From Pseudomonadales bacterium (GTDB lineage Bacteria > Pseudomonadota > Gammaproteobacteria > Pseudomonadales > UBA7239), in NCBI GenBank assembly GCA_020443005.1, contig JAGRJA010000488.1:1-5936 (forward strand): a stretch of 5,936 nt of DNA, given 5' to 3'. The translations under genes were made by a program, and so were the position numbers. This document shows positions 1 through 5,849 of the stretch, piece by piece. The notes beneath the pieces were generated by a model, which searched no databases, was not told where the DNA came from, and saw only the letters and a program-made list of their open reading frames with translations. Each line of letters begins with the position of its first letter. Position 1 is the first letter of the stretch.

Positions 1-686
1 CCCCTGGCAAGGCCGGTGAAACCATTCGCTGCCTCTATTTCAAGCGCCGCCACAGGGTCAGTCATCCCCATACGCTGGCTGCACTGTTGTCGGAGCGCGC
101 CAGTGACGCCTTTTCCGGTCTGTTTCTGGCTTTTGCCGTGCTTTATACCTTCGACGCCTACCGTTACATTGGCCTTGCTGTGTTTTTGTTGATGTTTTCC
201 ATCATCATTATTATCAATCAGCCGTCCCTCATCCTGAAAATAACCGCCGTACTTCAACGCATTGACCTGCCGCTTGTTCGCAGGCTGGTCGACGGTATTC
301 CACATTTTATTCAACACTCTTCCTCACTGCTCTCCCCTGGTGTACTCATTACCAGCATTGGTATCGGGCTGGTCTCCTGGTCTGCCGAAGCACTGGCATT
401 TTCATGGCTGGTACACGCCATGGGTCACGATGTTTCGACGCTGCTGTTAATGAGCATTTTCGCCATCAGCATGATTGGCGGTGCGATCTCGTTTTTACCC
501 GGAGGCGTAGGTGCCGCTGAAGGCATCATGGCCGGTTTACTGATTCTGGTCGGCCTTGATAGCGCAGAAGCACTCGCTGCAACGCTGATATGCCGTTTGA
601 CGACCCTGTGGTTTGCCGTCATTATCGGAGTCGTTGCATTAACCTATCTGGAACACCAGCCAACAAGAAATAACCCGCAAGAGTGA
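1..686 (+). CDS. Flippase-like / LPG-synthase transmembrane family protein, 5'-truncated
   Basis: The reading frame is open from the window edge (first full codon at 3), so the gene starts upstream; the TTG at 87 is an internal codon. The visible 227 residues are very hydrophobic, with about five or six membrane segments. They begin with the motif PGKAGE-x-IR followed by 'SERASDAF', and later carry 'FLPGGVGAAEG'. Both motifs typify the lysylphosphatidylglycerol synthase transmembrane / UPF0104 (YbhN-like) family, PF03706. Members without the soluble aminoacyl-transferase domain are generally regarded as inner-membrane lipid or glycolipid translocation proteins of uncertain substrate. No soluble domain follows the last membrane segment, only a short polar tail. 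The stop at 684-686 is 9 bases before the next gene, so co-transcription with the arabinose-donor genes is likely. I infer, without direct evidence, that it handles the polyprenyl-phosphoryl sugar made by its neighbours. Confidence 0.8.
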   Translation, partial: PGKAGETIRCLYFKRRHRVSHPHTLAALLSERASDAFSGLFLAFAVLYTFDAYRYIGLAVFLLMFSIIIIINQPSLILKITAVLQRIDLPLVRRLVDGIPHFIQHSSSLLSPGVLITSIGIGLVSWSAEALAFSWLVHAMGHDVSTLLLMSIFAISMIGGAISFLPGGVGAAEGIMAGLLILVGLDSAEALAATLICRLTTLWFAVIIGVVALTYLEHQPTRNNPQE

Positions 687-695
687 CAAGCAAAC

Positions 696-2183
696 ATGGT
701 GATGGCGCAAAAAACGGCAAATACAGCGGATGAAAACAGCATCCCGCTCTGTGTTGATCTTGATGGCACCCTGCTTAAAACCGATTCTCTCTATGAACAG
801 ACACTCCGGGTGCTGCGGGAAAAACCGTGGCTGATGCTGTTTTTGCCTTTCTGGTTACTGAAAGGCCGCCACTACCTGAAACGACAACTTTCCGGTCATC
901 ACCAGCTCGATGTGGCACAGCTGCCGTTCAATGAGCAGTTTTTGGTTTTTTTAAAAGCCGAGCACGACAAGGGCCGAAAACTGGTGCTCGTCACCGGCTG
1001 CTACCAAAGCATGGCTGAACATATTGCGGCTCACTTCGGCATTTTTGACGAAGTTCACGGCACCAATATGCAATACAACCTTACCGGTCGCAACAAGGCC
1101 AACCTTCTCACCACGCTGTTTGGTAGCAAACAATTTGACTATGCCGGCAACAGCACGGTCGACCTGCCGGTATGGAAGCAGGCCCGGCACAGCTTTCTGG
1201 TCAACGCCAATAAAAAGCTGCAGACAACCCTCGAAAAACAGCAGACTTTCGATCAGGTATTCGACCAGGCTCCGGCAGTTTTCCCCCAAATCGTCAAAGC
1301 CATTCGCGTCTATCAATGGGCCAAAAATGCCCTGATATTTTTACCCCTGTTTGCTGCCCATAAAATCACTGACCCTGGCATGGTGCTCGCCGCCATTGCC
1401 GCTTTTATTGCTTTCAGCTTTGCAGCATCCCTCGCCTACATCATCAACGACCTTTCCGACCTGGATGCCGACCGCGCCCACCACCAAAAGAAATACCGGC
1501 CTTTCGCTGCGGCCACGCTGCCAATTTGTTCCGGCCTGAAAACAGCACTGGCTTTGTTTCTCGGCACGGTGACAATCGCTTTTTTCATGCCGGAACGCTT
1601 TCAGTTTGCCCTTCTGGTGTATTTCATCACCACCAATCTGTACACCTTCAAACTGAAATACATTCCCATTATGGATGTCACTGTTCTGGCCAGTCTGTAC
1701 ACACTGCGGGTCATTGCCGGCTCTTACGGCATCTCCACAGATATGTCTTTCTGGTTGCTGGCTTTTTCTTCCTTTCTGTTTTTCAGTCTGGCGCTGGTTA
1801 AACGCGTGTCGGAATTACTCAACCTGCTGAAAGACAAGGATGCCCAATCGGATGCCGATCACCCGATCAGGGAGCTCAGAACGAGAGGCTATTCAACGCT
1901 CGATTTGCCGATTCTGCAATCACTTGGCACTTCGAGTGCGATGCTGGCCGTGCTGGTACTGGCATTTTATGTCAACAACCCCAGCACCCGCCTGCTGTAT
2001 GAAAGCCCGCGCCACCTGTGGTTATTGTGTCCGGTTATTCTGTTGTGGATAGGTCGTGTCTGGCTGATTACCGGCAGGGGAAAAATGGACGAAGACCCGG
2101 TGGTATTCACCCTCAAAGACCGGGTAAGCTGGGGCATCATGGCATTGGCAGTTGCCATCATGATCTCGGGCACATTCTTCTGA
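696..2183 (+). CDS. HAD hydrolase–UbiA prenyltransferase fusion (polyprenyl-phosphate phosphoribosyltransferase-like)
   Basis: This 495-residue protein has two domains. Residues about 15-175 are a HAD-type hydrolase: motif I 'DLDGTL' (nucleophile D21, acid D23), motif II 'LVTG' (T100), motif III K134 in 'GRNKANLL', and motif IV region 'YAGNSTVD' (D156; Asn152 stands where GDSxxD is common). Residues about 195-495 are a multi-pass UbiA-family prenyltransferase with the first aspartate motif N251-D252-xx-D255-xxx-D259, then 'YTFKLKY' (316-322) and a late 'LKDRVSWG' (473-480). This domain is about 300 residues, like mycobacterial Rv3806c, which transfers 5-phosphoribose from PRPP to decaprenyl phosphate. 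With dprE1 and dprE2 next door, the same reaction is the best inference; quinone or heme prenylation is much less likely. The HAD half may remove the 5'-phosphate. ATG 696 was chosen; ATG 702 is also possible. The ribosome binding site is weak (AAGAG at 679-683). Confidence 0.88.
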   Translation: MVMAQKTANTADENSIPLCVDLDGTLLKTDSLYEQTLRVLREKPWLMLFLPFWLLKGRHYLKRQLSGHHQLDVAQLPFNEQFLVFLKAEHDKGRKLVLVTGCYQSMAEHIAAHFGIFDEVHGTNMQYNLTGRNKANLLTTLFGSKQFDYAGNSTVDLPVWKQARHSFLVNANKKLQTTLEKQQTFDQVFDQAPAVFPQIVKAIRVYQWAKNALIFLPLFAAHKITDPGMVLAAIAAFIAFSFAASLAYIINDLSDLDADRAHHQKKYRPFAAATLPICSGLKTALALFLGTVTIAFFMPERFQFALLVYFITTNLYTFKLKYIPIMDVTVLASLYTLRVIAGSYGISTDMSFWLLAFSSFLFFSLALVKRVSELLNLLKDKDAQSDADHPIRELRTRGYSTLDLPILQSLGTSSAMLAVLVLAFYVNNPSTRLLYESPRHLWLLCPVILLWIGRVWLITGRGKMDEDPVVFTLKDRVSWGIMALAVAIMISGTFF

Positions 2184-2212
2184 ACCCGGCCACCGTGACA
2201 ATACCCGCAACA

Positions 2213-3544
2213 ATGCAAAAAAATGCAGCTTCTCTGGCCTCCTGGGGTAACTATTTTCATTATGCACATAAATGCCATTCACCCGAATGGCGTTATCAGG
2301 CACTGCCTGCGCAAGCCTCACTCCTACCCTACGGCATGGGTCGCAGTTATGGTGACAGCTGTCTGAATGAGAACGGCACACTGATTCACACCAGCGCCCT
2401 GCAAAACCTGATCGCTTTCAACCGGGAAACAGGTCTGTTGCGCTGCGAAGGTGGCGTCTCCCTTGCTTCACTGATTGACCTGACACTGCCACACGGCTGG
2501 TTTTTACCGGTTACGCCGGGCACCAAATTCGTCACAATCGGCGGCGCAATCGCCAACGATGTTCACGGCAAAAACCACCATCGCGATGGCTCTTTTGGTT
2601 GCCATGTGCGCTGCTTTGAATTGCTCCGAAGCAGCGGCGAGCGCCTGCTGTGTTCTGCCACAGAAAACCCGGCACTTTTTTCAGCCACGATTGGTGGGCT
2701 CGGCTTAACCGGCCTGATCAGCTGGGCTGAAATTCAGCTGATACCGGTGAACAATGCTTTTCTGGAAGATGAATCGTTCACCTGTGATCATCTCGACGAC
2801 ATGCTCGAGTTGTTCAGGGCTTCCAGAGAAAGCCATCAATATACCGTTGCCTGGATCGACTGCCTGGCATCGGGTTCATCAATAGGCCGGGGTATATTTT
2901 CCCGCGCCAATCATTGCCGCAGCAAACACTTGCCCCAAAGCGCAAACATTCGCCCCAAAAAATCGGTACCGTTTTTTTTGCCCAACGGCTGTCTTAACCG
3001 GCACACTGTAAAAGCCTTCAACGCCGTTTATTATCGAAAACTGATGGCCAGGCAAAAAAACAGCCGCATTGACTATGACCGTTTTTTTTACCCGCTCGAC
3101 AGCCTGCATCACTGGAATCGTATTTATGGCAGACGCGGCTTTCTGCAGTATCAATGTGTGCTGGTGAAGGACGCCCGCGACGCGCTGTTTGCCCTGCTCA
3201 AGAAAATCAGCCATTCTGGGCAGGCTTCTTTTTTAAGCGTGCTCAAGGAGCTGGGGGGAACAACATCTCCCGGCATGCTGTCCTTCCCTCGCAAGGGTAT
3301 GACACTTGCCCTCGATTTCCCCAATCGGGGCAGAGAAACGCTGGCATTGCTTTCCAGTCTCGACGAGATTGTACGGGAAAGCCAGGGTGCCATTTACCCT
3401 GCCAAGGATGCGCGGATGTCCGCTGAAATGTTTGCGAACAGCTTCCCGCAACTTGAGACTTTCCGACCGCATATCGACCCGGCGTTTTCCTCCAGTTTCT
3501 GGCGCCGTGTTTCAAACAACAAGCCTGAAGGACAAGCCACATGA
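2213..3544 (+). CDS. dprE1: DprE1-like FAD-dependent decaprenylphosphoryl-ribose 2'-oxidase
   Basis: This 443-residue protein matches DprE1 (Rv3790) from end to end. It is a VAO/PCMH-type FAD oxidoreductase that oxidises C2' of polyprenylphosphoryl-ribose to the 2'-keto intermediate. In order: 'ASWG' (9-12), the FAD-domain signature 'GMGRSYGDS' (41-49), 'PVTPGTKFVTIGGAIAND' with 'VHGKNHH' (99-123; H118 and K120 match the H132/K134 region of the mycobacterial enzyme), 'IGGLGLTG' (160-167), 'WNRIYGRRGFLQYQ' (301-314), 'LSFPRKGMTLALDFP' (356-370) and 'YPAKDAR' (395-401; K398 matches K418). Ala366 sits at the benzothiazinone-reactive Cys387 position. The frame is open upstream into the preceding gene, but ATG 2213 places the start about ten residues before the conserved 'WG', as in homologues; GTG 2195 is an alternative. 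It lies 29 bases after the UbiA gene and overlaps dprE2 by four bases. Confidence 0.92.
   Translation: MQKNAASLASWGNYFHYAHKCHSPEWRYQALPAQASLLPYGMGRSYGDSCLNENGTLIHTSALQNLIAFNRETGLLRCEGGVSLASLIDLTLPHGWFLPVTPGTKFVTIGGAIANDVHGKNHHRDGSFGCHVRCFELLRSSGERLLCSATENPALFSATIGGLGLTGLISWAEIQLIPVNNAFLEDESFTCDHLDDMLELFRASRESHQYTVAWIDCLASGSSIGRGIFSRANHCRSKHLPQSANIRPKKSVPFFLPNGCLNRHTVKAFNAVYYRKLMARQKNSRIDYDRFFYPLDSLHHWNRIYGRRGFLQYQCVLVKDARDALFALLKKISHSGQASFLSVLKELGGTTSPGMLSFPRKGMTLALDFPNRGRETLALLSSLDEIVRESQGAIYPAKDARMSAEMFANSFPQLETFRPHIDPAFSSSFWRRVSNNKPEGQAT
3527..3532 (+). promoter_or_regulatory. Ribosome binding site of dprE2 inside the end of dprE1
   Basis: GAAGGA lies 8 bases before the ATG at 3541. The dprE1 stop and dprE2 start share ATGA (3541-3544). 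The arrangement indicates translational coupling of the two subunits of the epimerase pair. Confidence 0.75.
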
Positions 3545-4284
3545 GCAAGAAAATTTTTATCAGCGGTGCCACATCAGCCATTGCTCATGCCTTTGCAAGG
3601 CGTTATGCCGTTCAGGGTGCTCACTTCTGCCTGCTGGGGCGAAACCCTGAAAAACTGGCTATTGTGAAAGACGACCTGCTTGCGCGTGGGGCAAGCTCAG
3701 TCGAAACAGTGGTCATCGATTTTTCTTCACGACATGATTACACCGCAACAGTAAACCAGGCCTGGCAACAGGCTTCAGGCTTCGATATTGCCCTCCTCGC
3801 ACAGGGCGTACTGACCGATGAAAAACGCAGTCATACCGACCTTGCCTATTTACAGGAGAGTTTTCAGGTCAACGCGCTCAGTGTTATACAGTTGGCAACA
3901 GTGCTGGGTGAAAAGTTTGCGGAACAGGGCAAGGGCTCCTTGCTGCTGATTTCTTCACCCGCCGGTGATCGTGGTCGCGAGAAAAACTATGTATATGGCT
4001 CGGCAAAAGCGGCGGTCAGTGTATTTTGTGACGGCCTGCGCAATCGCCTCAACAAAACCGGCGTACAGGTCGTTACGGTAAAACCCGGCTTTATCAGAAC
4101 GCCAATGACAACAGGCTTTGACCAGAGCGGCCCGCTTTGGGCCGATGCCGATGTCGTGGCCAGCGATCTCGAAAATGCCATCATCAAAGGGAAGAGCAGC
4201 CTCTACACCCCCTGGTTCTGGCGTTATATCATGCTTGTGATTCGCCATATACCCGAATTCATTTTCAAAAAACTGTCAATCTAG
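3541..4284 (+). CDS. dprE2: DprE2-like SDR, decaprenylphosphoryl-2-keto-ribose reductase
   Basis: This 247-residue classical-size short-chain dehydrogenase is inferred to reduce the 2'-keto intermediate from DprE1 to polyprenylphosphoryl-arabinose with NAD(P)H. The N-terminal nucleotide-binding loop is 'SGATSAIA' (8-15), where many SDRs have TGxxxGIG. The NNAG position reads 'LAQG' (86-89). Conserved N111 follows in 'QVNALS', and the catalytic residues are S139 (in 'LISSPAG'), Y152 and K156 (in 'VYGSAKA'). 'KPGFIRTPM' (181-189) is the usual PG motif. The C-terminus 'RYIMLVIRHIPEF' followed by 'IFKKLSI' closely resembles the tail of mycobacterial DprE2 (Rv3791) as I remember it, and looks like an amphipathic membrane-associating helix. 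The start is fixed by GAAGGA 8 bases upstream and the ATGA overlap with dprE1. It is the last gene of the arabinose-donor set. Confidence 0.9.
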   Translation: MSKKIFISGATSAIAHAFARRYAVQGAHFCLLGRNPEKLAIVKDDLLARGASSVETVVIDFSSRHDYTATVNQAWQQASGFDIALLAQGVLTDEKRSHTDLAYLQESFQVNALSVIQLATVLGEKFAEQGKGSLLLISSPAGDRGREKNYVYGSAKAAVSVFCDGLRNRLNKTGVQVVTVKPGFIRTPMTTGFDQSGPLWADADVVASDLENAIIKGKSSLYTPWFWRYIMLVIRHIPEFIFKKLSI

Positions 4285-4464
4285 GCAAGACAACGCCTGA
4301 AAAAACAAACCGGATTGGACTTATTCCCGCGCACATTGCAAACTATGCCTGAGGCTATCGCTGAAAATAAATACAGAAATCAGCAGATCGTGCTCTCACC
4401 GGCAGGCAAGCAATCTGCCAGACACTGAGTACAGGCAACAAACCGCAAATCTAAAAGGCAAATT
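4285..4464 (+). other. Spacer between dprE2 and rapZ
   Basis: This 180-base stretch has no convincing gene. It contains a small ORF of 27 codons (ATG 4345 to TGA 4428) with no ribosome binding site and no recognisable similarity. It also has a short inverted repeat, GGCAG (4401-4405) and CTGCC (4415-4419), with a 9-base loop and no T-run. I see no strong terminator after dprE2 and no clear -35/-10 pair. The rapZ promoter, if it lies here, cannot be placed by eye. Confidence 0.5.
4453..4458 (+). promoter_or_regulatory. Ribosome binding site deciding the TTG start of rapZ
   Basis: AAAAGG lies 6 bases before TTG 4465. There is no in-frame ATG or GTG nearby upstream. The TTG start gives 'MRLVIISGRSGSGK', which matches the usual RapZ N-terminus exactly in length. 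Confidence 0.75.
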
Positions 4465-5319
4465 TTGAGACTGGTGATCATCAGCGGGCGCTCCGGCTCC
4501 GGAAAAAATACCGCACTTCATGTACTTGAAGACGAAGGTTTCTATTGTATCGATAACCTGCCTGTCACACTGCTGCCTTCACTCGTTGAAAAAATGACAT
4601 CCGGTTCCGATTCCCCCACTAAAATTGCTGCCAGCATTGATGTGCGCAATATGCCGGAAGCGCTGGCAGAGTTTCCTGCGGTACTGGCTTCCATCAAACC
4701 GCTCACCATCAGTATGGAAATCATCTATCTGGATGCCCAGGATTACACCCTGATAAAACGCTACAGTGAAACCCGGCGCAAACACCCGCTCAGCGATCAC
4801 GACATTGGCCTTAGCGAAGCGATTGCCATGGAACACGATTTGCTTGAGCCGGTCGCCAGTCGCGCAGACCTGATCATTGACACTACCAATCTTAACCTTT
4901 ATGAATTGCGCGACCGCATCCGTCAACGGGTATCCGGAAGCCGTGACGGTAATATTGCCCTGCTCTTCGAGTCATTCGGCTTCAAACGCGGCATTCCACT
5001 TGATGCCGATACTGTGTTCGATGTCCGCTGCCTACCCAACCCCTACTGGCACCCCGAACTGCGCAAATATAACGGCAAGGACGAGCCCGTTATTCTTCAC
5101 CTGAAAAGGGAAGCCGAAGTCCGGCAGATGCTGGAGGATATCAAAAACTTTATCGACAACTGGCTGCCCAAATACCAGCAAAACAATCGCACCTATTTTA
5201 CCGTAGCCATCGGCTGCACCGGCGGCAAACACCGCTCGGTTTTTTTGTGCGAAGAATTGCACAACTATTTTCAGGCTAAACTCTCCAATGTACAGGTCAG
5301 GCACAGGGAGCTTCATTAA
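4465..5319 (+). CDS. rapZ: RapZ, RNase adapter / nucleotide-binding regulator
   Basis: This 284-residue protein has the same length as E. coli RapZ (YhbJ). The N-terminal P-loop domain has 'GRSGSGKN' (8-15), 'GFYCIDNLP' (25-33), 'SIDVRNMPE' (57-65), 'YSETRRKHPL' (100-109) and 'LLEPVASRADLIIDT' (126-140). The C-terminal domain has 'FESFGFKRGIP' (168-178), 'DADTVFDVRCLPNPYW' (180-195) and 'TVAIGCTGGKHRSV' (246-259), the sugar-phosphate/RNA-binding part in E. coli. There RapZ senses glucosamine-6-phosphate and directs GlmZ decay by RNase E, controlling GlmS. Two things are odd. The Walker A Ser/Thr is Asn15. The protein also stops at 'VRHRELH', without the basic KRK tail used for RNA binding in E. 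coli. The role outside enterobacteria is less certain. It starts at TTG with a good ribosome binding site and is followed after one base by ptsO, so the two are probably co-translated. Confidence 0.95.
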   Translation: MRLVIISGRSGSGKNTALHVLEDEGFYCIDNLPVTLLPSLVEKMTSGSDSPTKIAASIDVRNMPEALAEFPAVLASIKPLTISMEIIYLDAQDYTLIKRYSETRRKHPLSDHDIGLSEAIAMEHDLLEPVASRADLIIDTTNLNLYELRDRIRQRVSGSRDGNIALLFESFGFKRGIPLDADTVFDVRCLPNPYWHPELRKYNGKDEPVILHLKREAEVRQMLEDIKNFIDNWLPKYQQNNRTYFTVAIGCTGGKHRSVFLCEELHNYFQAKLSNVQVRHRELH

Positions 5320-5320
5320 C

Positions 5321-5593
5321 ATGGAATCGACAACCATCGAAATTATCAACAAACTCGGCCTGCATGCCCGCGCCGCTTCAAAATTTGCCAGTACGGCGAG
5401 CCGTTTCGGCTGTAGTATCCAGGTATCGAAAAACGGCGAAAAAACGGTTGACGGCAAAAGCATTATGTCGCTGATGTTACTGGCTGCGGCAAAAGGCAGC
5501 GAACTCAAGATTTGCTGCGATGGAGACGATGCCCTCGATGCCCTGAATGCCCTTTGTGAGCTGATCAGCGATCGTTTCGGAGAAGACGAATAA
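5321..5593 (+). CDS. ptsO: NPr/HPr-family phosphocarrier protein of the nitrogen PTS
   Basis: This 90-residue protein is the normal HPr/NPr size. The phosphorylated histidine is H15 in 'NKLGLHARAA' (10-19). The second conserved site is S47 in 'DGKSIMSLMLLAAAKG' (44-59), the equivalent of HPr Ser46. NPr passes phosphate from EI-Ntr (PtsP) to the EIIA-Ntr protein (PtsN), which regulates potassium, nitrogen and envelope functions rather than moving sugar. Assignment to NPr rather than HPr rests on its place one base after rapZ, the standard rapZ-ptsO pair. The reading frame extends upstream to a possible start at 5288, but ATG 5321 is correct: AGGGAG (5305-5310) lies 10 bases before it and the family N-terminus begins there. 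ptsN is not in the window. Confidence 0.93.
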   Translation: MESTTIEIINKLGLHARAASKFASTASRFGCSIQVSKNGEKTVDGKSIMSLMLLAAAKGSELKICCDGDDALDALNALCELISDRFGEDE

Positions 5594-5602
5594 ACACTGG
5601 CA
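5592..5602 (+). repeat. 11-base direct repeat, copy 1
   Basis: AAACACTGGCA here is repeated exactly at 5761-5771. This copy starts inside the ptsO stop codon. Two exact 11-mers in a 256-base spacer are somewhat unlikely by chance, but no function is evident. Confidence 0.4.
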
Positions 5603-5652
5603 AGTAAAAGTCTTTTCTCAACGGGTCTCATCCTTTAAACTTGTGCGCTTAC

Positions 5653-5745
5653 ATGGCAAAGCAAACGAGTAAACACGTGTCACTAACCGGCTGCTTCACT
5701 CTCTTCACCCGAACCCACAACAACACCTTGCGTTGGCGTGGCTAG
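5653..5745 (+). CDS. Possible small ORF (30 residues) upstream of trpE
   Basis: ATG 5653 opens a 30-codon frame ending at TAG 5743-5745. The product is basic and ends 'NTLRWRG', with one Trp codon (5734-5736) three codons before the stop. Its place upstream of trpE suggests a trp leader peptide. However, it has no visible ribosome binding site, only one Trp codon, and is longer than typical trp leaders. It is not recognisable by sequence and may be a chance frame. Confidence 0.2.
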   Translation: MAKQTSKHVSLTGCFTLFTRTHNNTLRWRG

Positions 5746-5751
5746 CTTTCC

Positions 5752-5773
5752 TGTGCCTGAAAACACTGGCACA
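5752..5773 (+). repeat. Short inverted repeat in the trpE leader region
   Basis: TGTGCC (5752-5757) and GGCACA (5768-5773) form a six-pair stem with a 10-base loop, seven bases after the small ORF stop. No T-run follows, so it is not a recognisable terminator. Confidence 0.35.
5761..5771 (+). repeat. 11-base direct repeat, copy 2
   Basis: This is an exact second copy of AAACACTGGCA from 5592-5602. It overlaps the right arm of the inverted repeat at 5752-5773. Confidence 0.4.
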
Positions 5774-5838
5774 AAGTTAACCGCCCGTCTTGCCAAACGC
5801 TGTTGACCGGCAAAAAGCCTTTATCAAAACCCATACGC

Positions 5839-5842
5839 AAGG
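5839..5842 (+). promoter_or_regulatory. Ribosome binding site of trpE
   Basis: AAGG lies 7 bases before ATG 5850, supporting that start codon. Confidence 0.65.
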
Positions 5843-5849
5843 TATATCA

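Larger units (their letters stand above)
5730..5800 (+). promoter_or_regulatory. Possible RNA leader structure upstream of trpE
   Basis: GCGTTGGC (5730-5737), which includes the only Trp codon of the small ORF, can pair with GCCAAACGC (5792-5800): eight Watson-Crick pairs with one bulged A. The hairpin at 5752-5773 fits inside the loop. TTGCC (5790-5794) could instead pair with GGCAA (5809-5813), an alternative that excludes part of the long stem. No T-run follows, so a standard intrinsic attenuator is not shown. Confidence 0.2.

Noticed and set aside
951..1316. 121-codon minus-strand frame inside the HAD-UbiA gene
   Set aside because: It is antisense to well-defined HAD motifs and has no features of its own.
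2018..2212. Upstream extension of the dprE1 frame into the UbiA gene
   Set aside because: The extra 65 residues overlap the UbiA C-terminus out of frame and have no counterpart in DprE1. ATG 2213 gives the expected N-terminus.
4315..4364. TTGGAC or TTGCAA as a -35 box for rapZ
   Set aside because: No TATAAT-like hexamer lies 16-18 bases downstream of either.
4401..4419. GGCAG/CTGCC inverted repeat as a terminator of the arabinose operon
   Set aside because: It has a five-pair stem, a 9-base loop and no following T-run.
4345..4428. 27-codon ORF in the dprE2-rapZ spacer, considered as a ptsN remnant
   Set aside because: Its translation does not resemble the end of PtsN or HprK and it has no ribosome binding site. 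Frames of this length are expected by chance.
5032..5631. 199-codon open frame on the minus strand across the end of rapZ and ptsO
   Set aside because: It lies antisense to two confidently identified genes, has low-complexity Ser/Leu/Val-rich content and no recognisable motif. It is a codon-bias shadow.
5767..5783. TGGCAC as a sigma-54 promoter element, suggested by linkage to the nitrogen PTS
   Set aside because: The -12 element (TTGC, with GC at the required spacing) is missing.
5809..5822. GGC-AAAAA-GCC followed by TTT upstream of trpE, as an intrinsic terminator
   Set aside because: The stem is only three pairs and the T-run is three bases, too weak to call.
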